From Smallanthus sonchifolius (lineage: Eukaryota; Streptophyta; Magnoliopsida; Asterales; Asteraceae), in contig CM042043.1 in the NCBI GenBank assembly GCA_023525975.1, positions 35,040,001-35,104,000 on the forward strand: DNA of 64,000 bases. The letters are read 5' to 3'. Below, in pieces: positions 10,701 through 22,251 of the stretch (the stretch's first letter is position 1; every line of letters begins with the position of its first letter). A program made the translations under genes and the position numbers. The notes beneath the pieces are model-generated. The model was not told the origin of the DNA, searched no databases, and worked only from the letters and a program-made list of their open reading frames with translations.

Positions 10701-11077
10701 TTCATATCCAAGCTATATGTGTTGTATCTTCTGGGAGCACGCATGAGAATAAGTTCTTCCGGAATCACCACTCCCGGCTTCAAGATAAGACATTCTTTTG
10801 AATTGAATAAAGCACAAAAGTCCTTGTCACAAATCTGTGAAACACTCATCAGATTGTATTTCAACTGAGGAACAAAGTTGACAAATTCCAGACTATTTAC
10901 TCCATTTGATACTGTTCCTTGTCCTTCAATCTTTCCTCCTCTTGGGTTTCCAGCAAAAGCAACATACTCTCCATCAATTTGATGATAATCTTGTAACAAG
11001 TTAAAGTGCCCAGTCATATGTCTTGAACATCCACTATCTACATGCCAGATGTTATCGCCGGTTCTTCCTGATTGACC
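7751..11077 (-). pseudogene. Copia 1 pol: protease, integrase, RT, RNase H (one TGA)
   Basis: The frame is open from 11077 after a TAG at 11078-11080. Protease is shown by WHVDSGCSRHMTG (Asp-Ser-Gly site). The GAG-pre-integrase zinc motif follows (LWHKRLGHVNF, CISCSKGKQHKSSH), then the integrase core with HMDLFGP, IRSDHGIEF and NGVAERRNRTL for D, D and E. RT begins at NSWVEAMQEELQQF, has VHQMDVKSAFLYG and the catalytic IYVDDIIFGS. RNase H has AYSDSDYGG, STAEAEYIA and KTKHIEIKHHF. The only break is TGA at 8759-8761 (GFT*GAIDQTLF); copia 2 has Arg at this place, so a CGA to TGA change is likely. Otherwise length and motifs are complete. It acts in the cytoplasmic particle to copy and integrate the element. 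Confidence 0.93.
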
Positions 11078-11236
11078 CTATACACAACGAACCATTTATA
11101 CGATTTGACCAAAATTGTTTCAATCAAGAGATTTTAGTGTCAGGATATGACATCTCATTGGAATCCGAATTACGACCATCATTTGATGAAACACGGTCAT
11201 CAAATAGAACATTATTTTTAATTTTCCAAGTTCGTT

Positions 11237-13679
11237 TTAAATAATTTTTAGCATTTTAATTCTTTTACGCCTAGATTTCCTACTGTGAGAAGACTTAGGC
11301 AACACATATGAATTTAATGAACTTTTGGAAGGCGATTCTTCATTAGAATTTGTGGTTGTCAATTTACAACTTTTTGAAACATGATTTGAGGCACCACAAC
11401 TAAAACAAACGTTTTCACAAGATATCTTAGCCTGATAATAGTCATCACAAGATGAAGATGATTGTGATGTTGAGGAATCTGAACATGAGACGGTTCTCTC
11501 ATCAATAACTTTGTCTTGAAGACGATGTGCTTCCTTTAATCTGAAAAAGTCCATGTTGCTCATGGTTTCACGTGGTACATCATTCACAATAATTCCTGCA
11601 CTTTTAAACTTGGTAACACATGGCATAACATTCAAAGATTTAGGAACAAAAGGCAAAACATTTTTAAATTTAGAAACATCACATCCCAAACCCGTATACT
11701 CAGCAGGCATAGAATCAAAATACAAGTTTTCAACGTGTTCACAAATATTTAGTTTAGACACGGACATATTATTACATTCATCTGACTCAAGTTCTTTTAA
11801 AATAGTTCTGTCATTGGTACTCTCATCACAATCATCTTCGGAATTTACACAATTTAATTCTGCACAAGAAGCAAAACTGTCAGAATCAGAGGACGTAATA
11901 TAATCATCAGGAGATAATGTGCAAACAAAAGGTGTGGAAACATGTGGAGTTGGCATATCAGCAAATCTCCCTGATTTAGAATAAGGAGGTGGATGAGAGT
12001 TATACCCAAGACCTTCTGTGCCTTTTCTATTAAATTGTTTATCAATTATTCCAAACAGAATTTTCTGATCCATATGTGGTCAACCTGTAATTTGGCTTTT
12101 TCTGCCTTTTGGACTCTTTCAGTTAAAATCGTGTTGTTAATAGTTTAGTATTGAGTTGCACAATTAAAGAACGATTTTCACCAGATATGTCACGAATTTT
12201 CTTTAAGTAAAGTTTCTCATTTTTGGCAACAGAGTCATACATCACCTTAATGTGATTTCGTTCATCAATCAAGGCTTGATTGATGAATCTGTATTTTTGA
12301 ATTTCATTTAAGCAAGATCTAGAATTACACAGTTTAGAAATAACCTCAACAGGCACAGCAGTGAGATCCTCAGCAGGTTCAATCATGACACACTTGCCCG
12401 TGTCCTCCACATCAGCCATCAAGGCTTTATCAGCAGCTTCCTCAGCTTGTTCTCCCCAATGATAGTGTCCATCAGCTTGACACACAAGAGCTGTGGAACT
12501 TGAAGATGTGTTTGTCTTTGGAGAATTGGCAGCTTGTTTTCCAGAAGAAATCTTCTTTTCTTGCTGATCCTTGGAGGACGGCTCCTTGCAGTTTCTGGCA
12601 AAGTGACCCAGCTGATCACAATTGTAGCATCTCACCTTCTTGATATCAAACCCAAGTGTCTTTCCTTGCTTGAATCTGTCTATGCCAGTCCTTTTGATGA
12701 ATCCTTTGGCTCTTAAGGTCAACATGGCCATGCACCAATCAATGTCCATTTTCTCCAAATCATCAGGATTAATCTGCTCCAAGTCATCAGGTTGAAAGCT
12801 AACCGGTGTTAGATTTCCAGAAATCAGTGCATCATAGAACGACATGAAGGCAGTCATGATTGGGACATAATCATCAGGAATCATGGTGACAGTCTTTTAA
12901 GGAGCAGAGGAGCTGGTAGAATTAATTGCAGCAGCTGAAGGAGGGACATCAGTCTGAAAGTATGGGCTACCGGATGAGCTTGATCCAGCAATAAGAGCTG
13001 TGTTTCCAGACTGATTTGACGGGGTGACTGCTCCCTTCTTAATCTCAATTTCATAGGATTCAAGAATGCTATAGACTTCTTGTTGAGACAGAGCACTCAG
13101 ATTCTCAGTCTTTTTGATCATGATTCGATACATATTCCATTCCTCAGGAAGAGAATCTAGGAGTTTCTTGTTTAGATCAAGAGTAGGGTACTCAACTCCC
13201 ATTACTTTCAACCTTGATACAATGCTTGAGAAACGGTTGATCAAATCAGATATTGATACTCCCCTTACACTGCTGAACATCGCATATTGTTTCTTGATCA
13301 GATCTCTTTTGATTTCCCTGACATCCTCACTTCCCTCATATCTTGTGCACAATGCAGCCCATAAGTCTTTGGCAGTTGTGTACTCAGCAAAGATGTTGAA
13401 AATATCCATAGGAAGAGCCATGGCAATAGTCCCGTAGGCCTTGTTGTCTCGGGCAATCAAGGCAAGATCTTTCTCATCATACTCAGATACTAACTTAGGA
13501 CGTTGAACATCAGCAGTGGTAGTTACGGGCTTGTGATCGGTGATAGAACTCAACAAAGTATAATCGTGAAATTGAAAGAAAAGCTTCATCTTCTTAGTCC
13601 AATCATCAAATTCTCTTGTGTACACAAGAGCAGGTGGTCTATTTCCCCCAGAATGTTCTGTTGAACTTGAAGTGGCCAT
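11237..13679 (-). pseudogene. Copia 1 gag: capsid and zinc knuckles, broken
   Basis: The likely start is the ATG at 13679 (MATSSSTEHSGG); the longer ORF from 13940 merely translates leader palindromes. A UBN2-type gag domain covers about residues 30-210 (FDDWTKKMKLFFQ, YTTAKDLWAALCTRYEG, LLDSLPEEW). An in-frame TAA at 12897-12899 separates this from the next open part (12884-12123), which has a CCHC knuckle CYNCDQLGHFARNC. A frameshift between about 12150 and 12073 leads to the third part (12073-11237), acidic and Ser-rich, with a second knuckle CFSCGASNHVSKSC. The part from 11236 to 11078 is closed by stops before protease. The protein would form the cytoplasmic RNA-packaging particle. Corresponding parts occur in copia 2 at 54959-56937. 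Confidence 0.88.
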
Positions 13680-14282
13680 AATATTCGGAATCGAAACTAA
13701 AACAGTAACTAGTTTCGATTGAACAACTTTTATCGAAACAACTAGTTTCGATAGGACAACTTCTATCAAAACAACTAGTTTCGATAGGACAAGTTTTATC
13801 GAAACAACTAGTTTCGATAGGACAACTTTTATCGAAACAACTAGTTTCGATACTGAAAATTTCACAGACAAGTTTCGATAACCACAGTTTCTATAGAGAT
13901 AAGACAAAAATCTAGTTTCGATAGTACCTTCTCCCGACAAAACGTAGACAAGAAGTTTCGATGATCAACAAAAAATCAGAAACTGTCCCCAGTAGTTTCG
14001 ATGCCTTTTTCTCCAAGCTCAGAAATACTCCATTGATGATAAGCTCCAGAAATCAAAAGTGCAGAAATGACAAATCAATCCAGTGAAAACCTTCATCTAA
14101 CACTCCTGATCACTAATCCAACTTCCGATTCTTGAAATCACGAACAAAAATCCTTGAAAAACGATGAAACAGTACGTCTGAGATGTTATGTGCAGATTCC
14201 AACAAAAACCTCAAAATACCTCACAAATCACCTAGAATCGATCACAAAACCTGATAACACTCAAAAAACACTAGAGCATATA
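13680..14282. promoter_or_regulatory. Copia 1 leader with palindrome array
   Basis: The untranslated leader between primer site and gag carries a run of TCGAAACAACTAGTTTCGA palindromes at about 13690-13855, spaced about 37 bp, and single arms down to 14000. The spacers read GGACAACTTTT or close variants. The rest (14000-14280) is A-rich and without further motifs. Confidence 0.8.
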
Positions 14283-14294
14283 GCTCTGATACCA
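14283..14294 (-). promoter_or_regulatory. Primer binding site, tRNA-iMet
   Basis: The minus strand reads TGGTATCAGAGC two bases inside the 5' LTR. This is the complement of the 3' end of plant initiator tRNA-Met and the usual minus-strand primer site of plant LTR elements. Confidence 0.93.
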
Positions 14295-14296
14295 AT

Positions 14297-14831
14297 TGTA
14301 GGTCCAAATTTAACTTGAAATCACTGATTTGATCGATTACACACACAGGCGAAAACTGTGTGTATGGTGGTGAAACAAATGATAGAGACAGTGTTGGTGA
14401 AGATAACCGGCTAACCACACTATGAATCAACACACAAATGATATGAAAATGTAAGAATACAGTGAATAAACAACTGCAAATTGTATTGATTCAAGAACAA
14501 TGTGAAAGAAAAGGTTCAGGGTTACATCCGCTACTCACACCCTAAACATTCTCAAACTAGGCTATTTATAGTAGTGACAGGTATCGAAACTATGTTCAAC
14601 ATTACAAGTGATACACAAACTGTCGAAACTACCATCTATCGAAACTACTAGTTTCGATTGAACAAACTCAATCGAAACTAAGTAGTTTCGATGGCCCAGA
14701 CTTAGCTAATAAAGCAGTAAATTAAAGAAAACTGAAATTACATTTAATGAAATGACATAAAGTAAACTAGTCTAAAACTGTTTAAACATACAATAAATGA
14801 CAACAGCTTATACATAAGATATGACTCTACA
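14297..14831 (-). repeat. 5' LTR of copia 1 (535 bp)
   Basis: This is near-identical to 1920-2480 apart from scattered substitutions and a roughly 25-bp deletion near 14602 that removes one TCGAAAC/GTTTCGA palindrome. On the minus strand it holds the same U3 palindromes and CTATAAATAG TATA box, so it would drive transcription through gag-pol. Confidence 0.95.
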
Positions 14832-15587
14832 ATTGGATTTTGGGAGTAGTTGGGACGACCATTTACCGTTGGCAGAATTTTCTTACAACAATAGCTACCA
14901 TTCTAGCATTGGTATGCCCCCTTTGAGGCGTTGTATGGGAGAAAATGTCGAACACCCGTGTGTTGGGGTAAAATTGGTCAACGAGAACTTGGTAGCAAAG
15001 AGGTGGTGAAGGAAACTATTACTAGTATTGACCAAATAAGGGCATGCTTGAAGGCGGCTCAAGATCGCCAAAAGTCCTATGCGGATAATAGAAAGCGGGC
15101 GATTGAGTTTCAAGTGGGAGACTTTGTGCTTTTGAAAGTCTCTCCTTAGAAAGGGGTGATACGGTTTAGGAAACGGGGGGGGGGGGGGGGGAGTTAAGCC
15201 CACGTTTCATCGGACCATTTAAGGTGATAGCAAGCGTGGGTGCAGTAGCTTATCGTTTGGAGCTACCGGAGGGACTAAGTAGACTTCATAACACGTTTCA
15301 TGTGTCTCATTTGCGAAAATGTTTGGCGGATGAATCTAATTTTGTTCCATTGGATGATATTGAGTTGGATGAAAAGTTGAATTATGTAGAGGAACCGGTG
15401 GCAATCTTTGATAGAAAAGTGACGCGTTTGCGCAATAAAGAGATTAGCCAAGTTTTGGTGCGGTGGAAACATAAAAAGGGAGCGGAAATGACTTGGGAAA
15501 CCGAGTAGGAAATGCTCAAATATTATCCGAACCTTTTTTATGTAAAGTCGGGTTTCGGGGATGAAACCCAAATAAGGGGAGGTGATT
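14832..15587 (+). pseudogene. Gypsy A pol, right part: integrase C-terminus and chromodomain
   Basis: The sequence resumes exactly after the duplicated ATTGG with FGSSWDDHLPLAEFSYNN. Frameshifts follow near 14925 (MPPLRR versus the expected family reading) and at a run of 17 G at 15175-15191. A TAG at 15147-15149 replaces Trp of the SPWKG motif. From 15224 the frame is open through the integrase C-terminal part (AYRLELPEGLSRLHNTFHVS) and a chromodomain (VLVRWKHKKGAEMTWETE), ended by TAG at 15506-15508 before EMLKYYPNLF. The chromodomain places gypsy A among chromoviruses. A polypurine tract AATAAGGGGAGGTGATT ends at 15587, directly before the 3' LTR. Confidence 0.9.
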
Positions 15588-16647
15588 TGTAACGAACCAA
15601 AATCCGGGTTTCGTTTTAAATAAATAAATATTTCTAATTAATATTATTGTGTAAATAATATTTTAGAAATAAGTTGAAACAAGTGGGTTTCAAGTTAGTT
15701 TTGGGGTTATATTAGTTTTTTTTAACTAATTTTGGCATGAAAATGGATGAAATGGAAGTTGAGGGGCTGAATTTGTAAATATGACAAACCTGTCATATTT
15801 GACTTGGACAAAGTCAAAATTCAGAAAATAGATTGAAGTGGGGGTCGATGCTTTTAAGAGAGAAAAGAGAGAAAGAAGTTTGAAGCTAAATCTTGTAATT
15901 GAAGCTTGACTTGTGAAGGTTTTGGCTTGCACATCATCTTCCTAACATCAAGTAAGTGATAATCATCCATTTGATTTCACCATTTTTGAGTTAGTAGATG
16001 GGTTTTGAAGAAATCCGAAAATTGATGATGCATGGGGTTAATTAGTGTTAGATTGTTGATAATCTTGCTAAACTAAAAGTAAAGAATGATGATTAACATC
16101 CTAGAACCCTTTGATTTTGATTATGAGAAATTTAGGTTCATATGGAAAGAATTGGGGGTTTTGGGGTTATGATGATAGGATGATGAATTAATGATGATTA
16201 AGTGTTTATATGATGTTAGACACTTGAAAGAACACCAAATTAACCTAATGATAAAGATTGAATGAAAAATTAGTGTTAAGGAAATGGTAATGAAACTCAA
16301 GCAGGTGAATTTGGGTGGAAAGAGGGTGTTTAGATATGAGTATAACTCAAACGGGTCAGTTTGGGTTGGAAATGGGTGATTGGGTTGAGAACCCAAATAA
16401 ATGTGATTTTTGAAGTATGATAGATTACTAAACTAGGTGTATATGTTTAGGTAATCAAATTGTCAATCGAGAAGCTGGAATGGGATCTTCGAATCCAAAA
16501 GGTAAGTGCACTTGCACTTACTTAGTATCGTTGATAAATGGTGATACACGTGTTATGTTTACATACTATGTTGTGTGTTATGAATGTGTATGAATGAGTA
16601 TGAAGGTGTATAAATAAGTGAATGAATGTAGTTATAGTTATAACACT

Positions 16648-16812
16648 ATAATGGAAATGTGGGTATGAAGTTATGGTCTAAGTACCATAATTGAAATGTG
16701 GTGATGAAGTTATGGTCTAAGTACCATAATGGAAATATGATGAAAATGATGGTCTAAGTACCATATTGGTAATGTGATGGAGTTATGGTCTTGTACCATA
16801 ATGGAAATGAAA
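16648..16812 (+). repeat. Tandem repeat in gypsy A LTR, unit about 40 bp, four copies
   Basis: Each unit contains TTATGGTCTAAGTACCATAA, itself a near-palindrome (TTATGG...CCATAA), followed by TGGAAATGTGATGAAG or a variant. Confidence 0.85.
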
Positions 16813-17234
16813 TGATGTCAAGTATGTTAAAGTTGCAAAGAAAGAATGAAACTTGTAAGGTGTTATGCAAGTGATATGTTGCCTAATGACTAATTGGGTG
16901 GAAACGGGTCAAATGGGTGAATGGGAGAAAACAAGTAGATTTTACTTGTTATGTTTTATCTTCATTACTAATGGTGATTAAATGTGGCGTTATGTAGGAA
17001 AAGCTCCGATGTAGTCAAAGTCAAGTCTATGGCGAATGGCGGGTTCTCGTATGCGTTTTTTATGGGTTTGGGTTGTAATTATAAGTTTGTATAATAGGTG
17101 TAAACCGATACATGAATTTGTGTTTTTGGTGTATAGTTATGGTGTTTTGAAAGTTTTAACCCAAACCCAAGTGTTGGGAGAATTTTATGTGAAGATGGAA
17201 AAAGTTGTTAAGTGTTGAAAGCTGGGAAAACTGG

Positions 17235-17300
17235 TCCCTCGCGGTACGCGAGAACCAGGTAAGGTACTCTCGCGGTACGCGAGAGACCTGGTTCTCGGGC
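17235..17300 (+). repeat. Nested hairpins in gypsy A LTR
   Basis: The palindrome CTCGCGGTACGCGAG occurs twice. Around the second copy a longer stem forms between CGAGAACCAGGT (17249-17260) and ACCTGGTTCTCG (17286-17297). This GC-rich block stands out in AT-rich surroundings. Confidence 0.85.
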
Positions 17301-17343
17301 GGCCACTTTTGGCTCTTCTGGGAGAGGCCACATCCCTGAGGGT

Positions 17344-17862
<519 letters not shown>

Positions 17863-17864
<2 letters not shown>

Positions 17865-20394
17865 TTTGGACGAATGCTTCCACGTGTTAAATGTATAAAT
17901 AACCGGTGTTTGAAATTAGAGTGTTACAATCCATTGATCATAATGAATGGATGGTGTAGATTAAATTAGAATTTTTTGAATTAAAAAATCATTTGATTTA
18001 ATAAGAAAAAGTAGAAAAGGGTAATTTGGGTATTTGACAATACACCATCATATAATCTCTCTCCTACGTTATTTCACATTTTCTTAAAATTATCAATCAT
18101 ATATTTCGTATCCTACTTTTTAAATTATATTATTTAATTTTTTAATTAAAATTAAAAATTAAATTCTATTAAAAAAAACTATTATTTTAAACGTGATAGC
18201 ATCATACGTGTTGTTACATATGTTAAAACAAACTTAAATATTTAAAAATGATAAAAAAAAACTATAATAATTCAGCATACGTGTTGTTACATATGTTAAT
18301 ACAAACTTAAATCTATAAAAAATCATTACAATCAATATTAAAACGTAACAAGGTATTTCATACAAACTTAAATATTTAAAAATGATTCAAAAACTATAAT
18401 AAGCTAACAAAAAACATAAAACCTAAATAGGTTTAATTTCTTGATAATCATCTTCATCTTTGACACAAAAATCCTTCACATACGAAGAAAACAAGTTAAT
18501 CAACTTACATATATAAAAATATATTAGGTATAAAGTAACTTAGAATGCGTGTACCACTTGTAACATAAGTAAGGTTACATATGTTATAATAAAACTTTTA
18601 TGAGTTTATGTATGTAAATTGTCAAAAATAACTAGTGGTTTTATAAATTTACGTATGTAAATTTACTGATGGGATTACATAAGTAACCAACAAATGTAAC
18701 TTATGTAACTATATATGTTAAAAGAAACAATATTACCTGATTGTAGTCTTCCTGTTGGGCGCGAAGTAAATGAGTTTGACTTCTACTTAACCACTGCAAA
18801 AGATTTGTCAAAACTTAACGAGTAAATAATGGTTAAATACTAATAACCACTACAAGGCAAAGGAGACCGCAAAATCAAATGTTACGTAAAGGATATTACA
18901 TATGTAAATAGCAATTTTTAACATATGTAAAATCAAATGTTACATGTGTAAGAATAAAATGTTATGTATGTAAAAACAATTTACATATGTAAAATATTGA
19001 TCATTTTATAAGCAAGACAAATAAATATTTATATTTTTCATATAATATTGATTTTTTCACATGCAATATGGATCATAATACTGAAACTAATATATTTTTT
19101 TCACATGTAATATGACTCATAAGTCCTAATACTAAAACTAATAAATGTAAAGAATAAAATAATCAAAACCTTCAAAAGTAGTAATAAAAAAAAGCAAAAT
19201 CAGTAAGAAATAAAGCAGTAACCAAATAAATCAAATTATACGTATGTAAGAATCAAATATTATATATATAAAATCAATTTACATATGTAAAATTGATTTA
19301 GAAATTAAGCTAATTTAACAAATTAAAACCATACAATTATACGTAATCTTATCAAGCATAAACCTTTAAATGTCATGAAAATATCTGCATATCACAAGTT
19401 TGTAGTTTTAAATAATCAAACAACATGAATATCTTGCAGAGTTGGATAGCAGCTTCAAGATTTCAAACAATCAGAGATGCAATCAAACTAGAAATATTAG
19501 GGTTCTTCTGGGTCCATTTAAAAAATAATGTTTTTATCTGTGTTCTGTTTTAAACAATGAATACATTAATGATCACAAGAATCATACCCTTGACCTTCAA
19601 ACTCATAAAAATTAGTTCAAAGTCAAAAAAAATAATAAAAATCAGTTATGGAGCCATGGAGGCTCTAGGTGTCAGCATCCCTTTTAATTCCTAAAAATTA
19701 ATAAAAAAAAAACCATAAAAAAATTGTTTAAAATCATAAACATGCAAATTTTGTTAGGAAAACTAGAGTAAAAATCTAACCCAGAAAACTAGTTTTAAAA
19801 ATTACTGATCTAGTTTTTCATTCCACCTTTTTTTTCTTGATGTTGGTCGGAAGCTAATTTGACTTAATTTTATTCTCTACTTTTTAAACAACAAATCGGA
19901 GAAAAAAAGAACAGACACCAAGATTCCATGGTCAAATTTAAAGCTATACAAATCATCAAGAAAATGCAAAAAAATAAAATAAAATAAAAAAATAATTATA
20001 AAAATATTCACTCCATTCATCTTCTTTGTTACCTCTGATCAACTTCTCCAATCACCTATGATCGAATCAGTAACTCCATTCTTTAGATACAATAACTCGC
20101 TGAGCTTGCTTCTTTTATAACGCCATTGTATGATCAAATCAGTTTCACCTAGAACTAGTGAAACCCAGATGAAGACGGCGACGTCGTGTGGAGAACCCCA
20201 ACTGTGAGAAGAAAAATATCAAGATGAGGAAGTGGATCTTGGGTTTGAAGATATGGAGAAGAAATGGGTTTGATGTGGATCTAGTGATGTGCATCGATTT
20301 TGAAACTAGATATCTCAAGATATCTTGTGAATTTACTAAATTACCCCTTACCATTAAAATAAGAATGGGACACGTGGCGCAATGTAGTCCAAGT
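17863..20394. mobile_element. Possible non-coding TIR element (2.5 kb)
   Basis: The left end ACTTTGGACGAATGCTTCCA and the inverted right end ACTTGGACTACATTGCGCCA both continue into CGTGT, giving an imperfect inverted repeat of about 25 bp. A (TA)n tract borders the left side; on the right about 60 bp precede the next tract. The interior is AT-rich, without ORFs, and carries many TTACATATGTAA-like palindromes (18200-19290). The assignment rests on the ends only. Confidence 0.35.
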
Positions 20395-20444
20395 ATTAGG
20401 GTTTACAAGGTTTCTTCATCTTATTAGGGTTTCTATTCTATACT

Positions 20445-20452
<8 letters not shown>

Positions 20453-20477
<25 letters not shown>
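20453..20477. repeat. (TA)n microsatellite
   Basis: This short tract separates the 17863-20394 region from the next TIR element. Confidence 0.9.
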
Positions 20478-20481
<4 letters not shown>

Positions 20482-20584
20482 TATGTTATAGTAAAAATGG
20501 TTTTAAAAATAAGAGTAAGAAGAATTATGGGCTTGACATTTGTTCTTTTATTGTTTTTAAAGGGAGGGCATAATGGTCATTGTG

Positions 20585-21960
20585 TATTACACAATAAACT
20601 TGTATTACACAATGACCTAACTAATTACACAATAAACTTGTATTACACAATGACCTGACTAATTACACAATAAACTTGTATTACACAATGACCTGACTAA
20701 TTATACAATAAACTTGTATTACACAATAAATTTGTATTACACAATGACCTGACTAATTACACAATGACCAAACATGGTATTACACAATGAACTTATATTA
20801 CACAATGACCTGACTAATTACACAATGACCAGACGTGATATTATACAATAAACTTGTATTACACAATGACCTGACTAATTATACAATGAACTTGTATCAC
20901 ACAATGACCTGACTAATTACACAATAAACTTGTATTACACAATGACCTGACTAATTACACAATGACCAGCCGTGGTATTACACAATAAACTTGTATTACA
21001 CAATGACCTGACTAATTATACAATGAACTTGTATTACAAAATGACCTGACCAATTACACAATAAACTTGTATTACATAACGAACTTGTATTACATAATGA
21101 CCTGACTAATTACACAATGACCAGACGTGATATTACACAATGAACTTGTATTACACAATGAACTTTGTTGGAGCATATTCTGGTGACAACGAGCTTGAAG
21201 ATTTTATGTCTTAGTCTTAGAGTCTTTGACTTGTAATTGATAGAATTATTTGCAACAGTTAAGGGGGAGTCTGTTAGAGCATGAATTTGTAACTGTAGCA
21301 TACATTCTGTGTAAGTGTGTAGATAGGCGAACTTGTTAGCATCTTTAGCAGCGAACTTGTTAAGTTCGCCTATGGTGCAAGAGTCATTAGTGTTTACTAT
21401 AAATAGGAGTTACAAGTTCATATTCCATAGAACACTAGAGAAGAAAAATGTGTAGTGTGTGTTTTTGGAAAGAAGTTTTGTAATAAAGGATTATAGTAAT
21501 GCAAAGCGTTTATTTAGATCTTGCGTGTTACTAGTCGATCGTTCATGTCTACGTGATTTGGATTCCGCACTCGTTGCGTAGATTCGTCAGTTTGTATACG
21601 TGATCCATTGACCTCGGGGACCTACAAACTTGTATTACACAATGACCTGACTAATTACACAATGATCTGACTAATTACACAATAAACTTGTATTACACAA
21701 TGACCTGACTAATTACACAATGAACTTGTATTACACAATGACCTGACTAATTACACAATGAACTTGTATTACACAATGACCTGACTAATTACACAATGAC
21801 CGGATATTACACAATAATCAGACGTGGTATCACACAATGAACTTGTATTACACAATGACCTGACTAATTACACAATGAGCTGGAAAACGTAAAACACAAT
21901 AATAAATACATCTAACACAATGAACTTGTATTACACAATGAACTGACTAATTATAACGAC
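20585..21960. repeat. Tandem satellite of ACACAATGACCTGACTAAT-type units
   Basis: Units of 18-20 bp (TTACACAATGACCTGACTAA, TTACACAATAAACTTGTA, TTACACAATGACCAGACGTG) alternate irregularly. The run is interrupted by the copia relic at 21166-21626 and continues afterwards in phase with the duplicated AACTT. Confidence 0.93.
21166..21626 (+). mobile_element. Copia relic: 3' internal end plus LTR, TSD AACTT
   Basis: AACTT is present directly before (21161-21165) and after (21627-21631). The left end TGTTGGAGCAT matches the start of the LTR at 21272 (TGTTAGAGCAT) but then continues as internal 3' sequence to the polypurine tract TTAAGGGGGAGTC. The LTR (21272-21626, 355 bp) has TG...CA ends and a TATA box CTATAAATAG near 21399. 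So the 5' LTR and nearly the whole interior are deleted, yet both outer junctions are kept. It contains no coding sequence. Confidence 0.75.
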
Positions 21961-22251
21961 AGTATACTCGTTTTAAAGATAAAAAAACGCTCGTTTTTAT
22001 GGTGTAATTTTTTTGAAAAAATAATGTCATGTGTAAAAGTTATGAACGTTTAAAAATGGGGGGGGGGGGACTTGATAAAAAGTCAACAAAAGTGCCCAAT
22101 ACTAAAATACCCTTTTAACAACTTTTTCTTCTACAATTTAATCTCAGCCATTAAATCTTTTCTACAATTTGATCTAATGACCCTAAATCCTTCTCACCCT
22201 TCTTAGAATTAAAATCTTTTTTACCTGAACCTAATCCAATATATATATATA

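Larger units (their letters stand above)
1920..14831 (-). mobile_element. Copia 1: full-length Ty1/copia retrotransposon, Sirevirus-like
   Basis: The element has two LTRs (1920-2480 and 14297-14831), perfect 5-bp target duplications ATTGG (1915-1919 and 14832-14836), a tRNA-iMet primer site and a polypurine tract. It is read on the minus strand. The order is 5' LTR, leader with palindromes, gag, protease, integrase, RT and RNase H, a 2.3-kb spacer, a 955-residue ORF3, then the 3' LTR. Domain order (integrase before RT) defines copia. A large extra ORF after pol, long leader and palindromes recall Sireviruses; the lineage call is inference. It sits inside the integrase gene of gypsy A in the opposite orientation. 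Gag and pol carry breaks while ORF3 is open. Confidence 0.93.
20478..22237. mobile_element. TIR element carrying a short-unit satellite
   Basis: The ends GGGTTATGTTATAGTAAAAA and, inverted, GGATTAGGTTCAGGTAAAAA continue as imperfect inverted repeats for about 60 bp; (TA)n tracts border both sides. The interior is mostly tandem copies of units such as TTACACAATGACCTGACTAA and TTACACAATAAACTTGTA. A copia relic (21166-21626) is inserted in the satellite. A run of 11 G occurs near 22059. No ORF is visible. Confidence 0.6.

Noticed and set aside
13680..13940. N-terminal extension of copia 1 gag with SKLVVSIKVVL repeats
   Set aside because: It is the leader palindrome array read through in frame; the ATG at 13679 directly precedes a typical gag N-terminus.
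15175..15191. Run of 17 G as a biological motif
   Set aside because: It sits in a broken integrase tail and is more simply slippage or a sequencing/assembly artefact.
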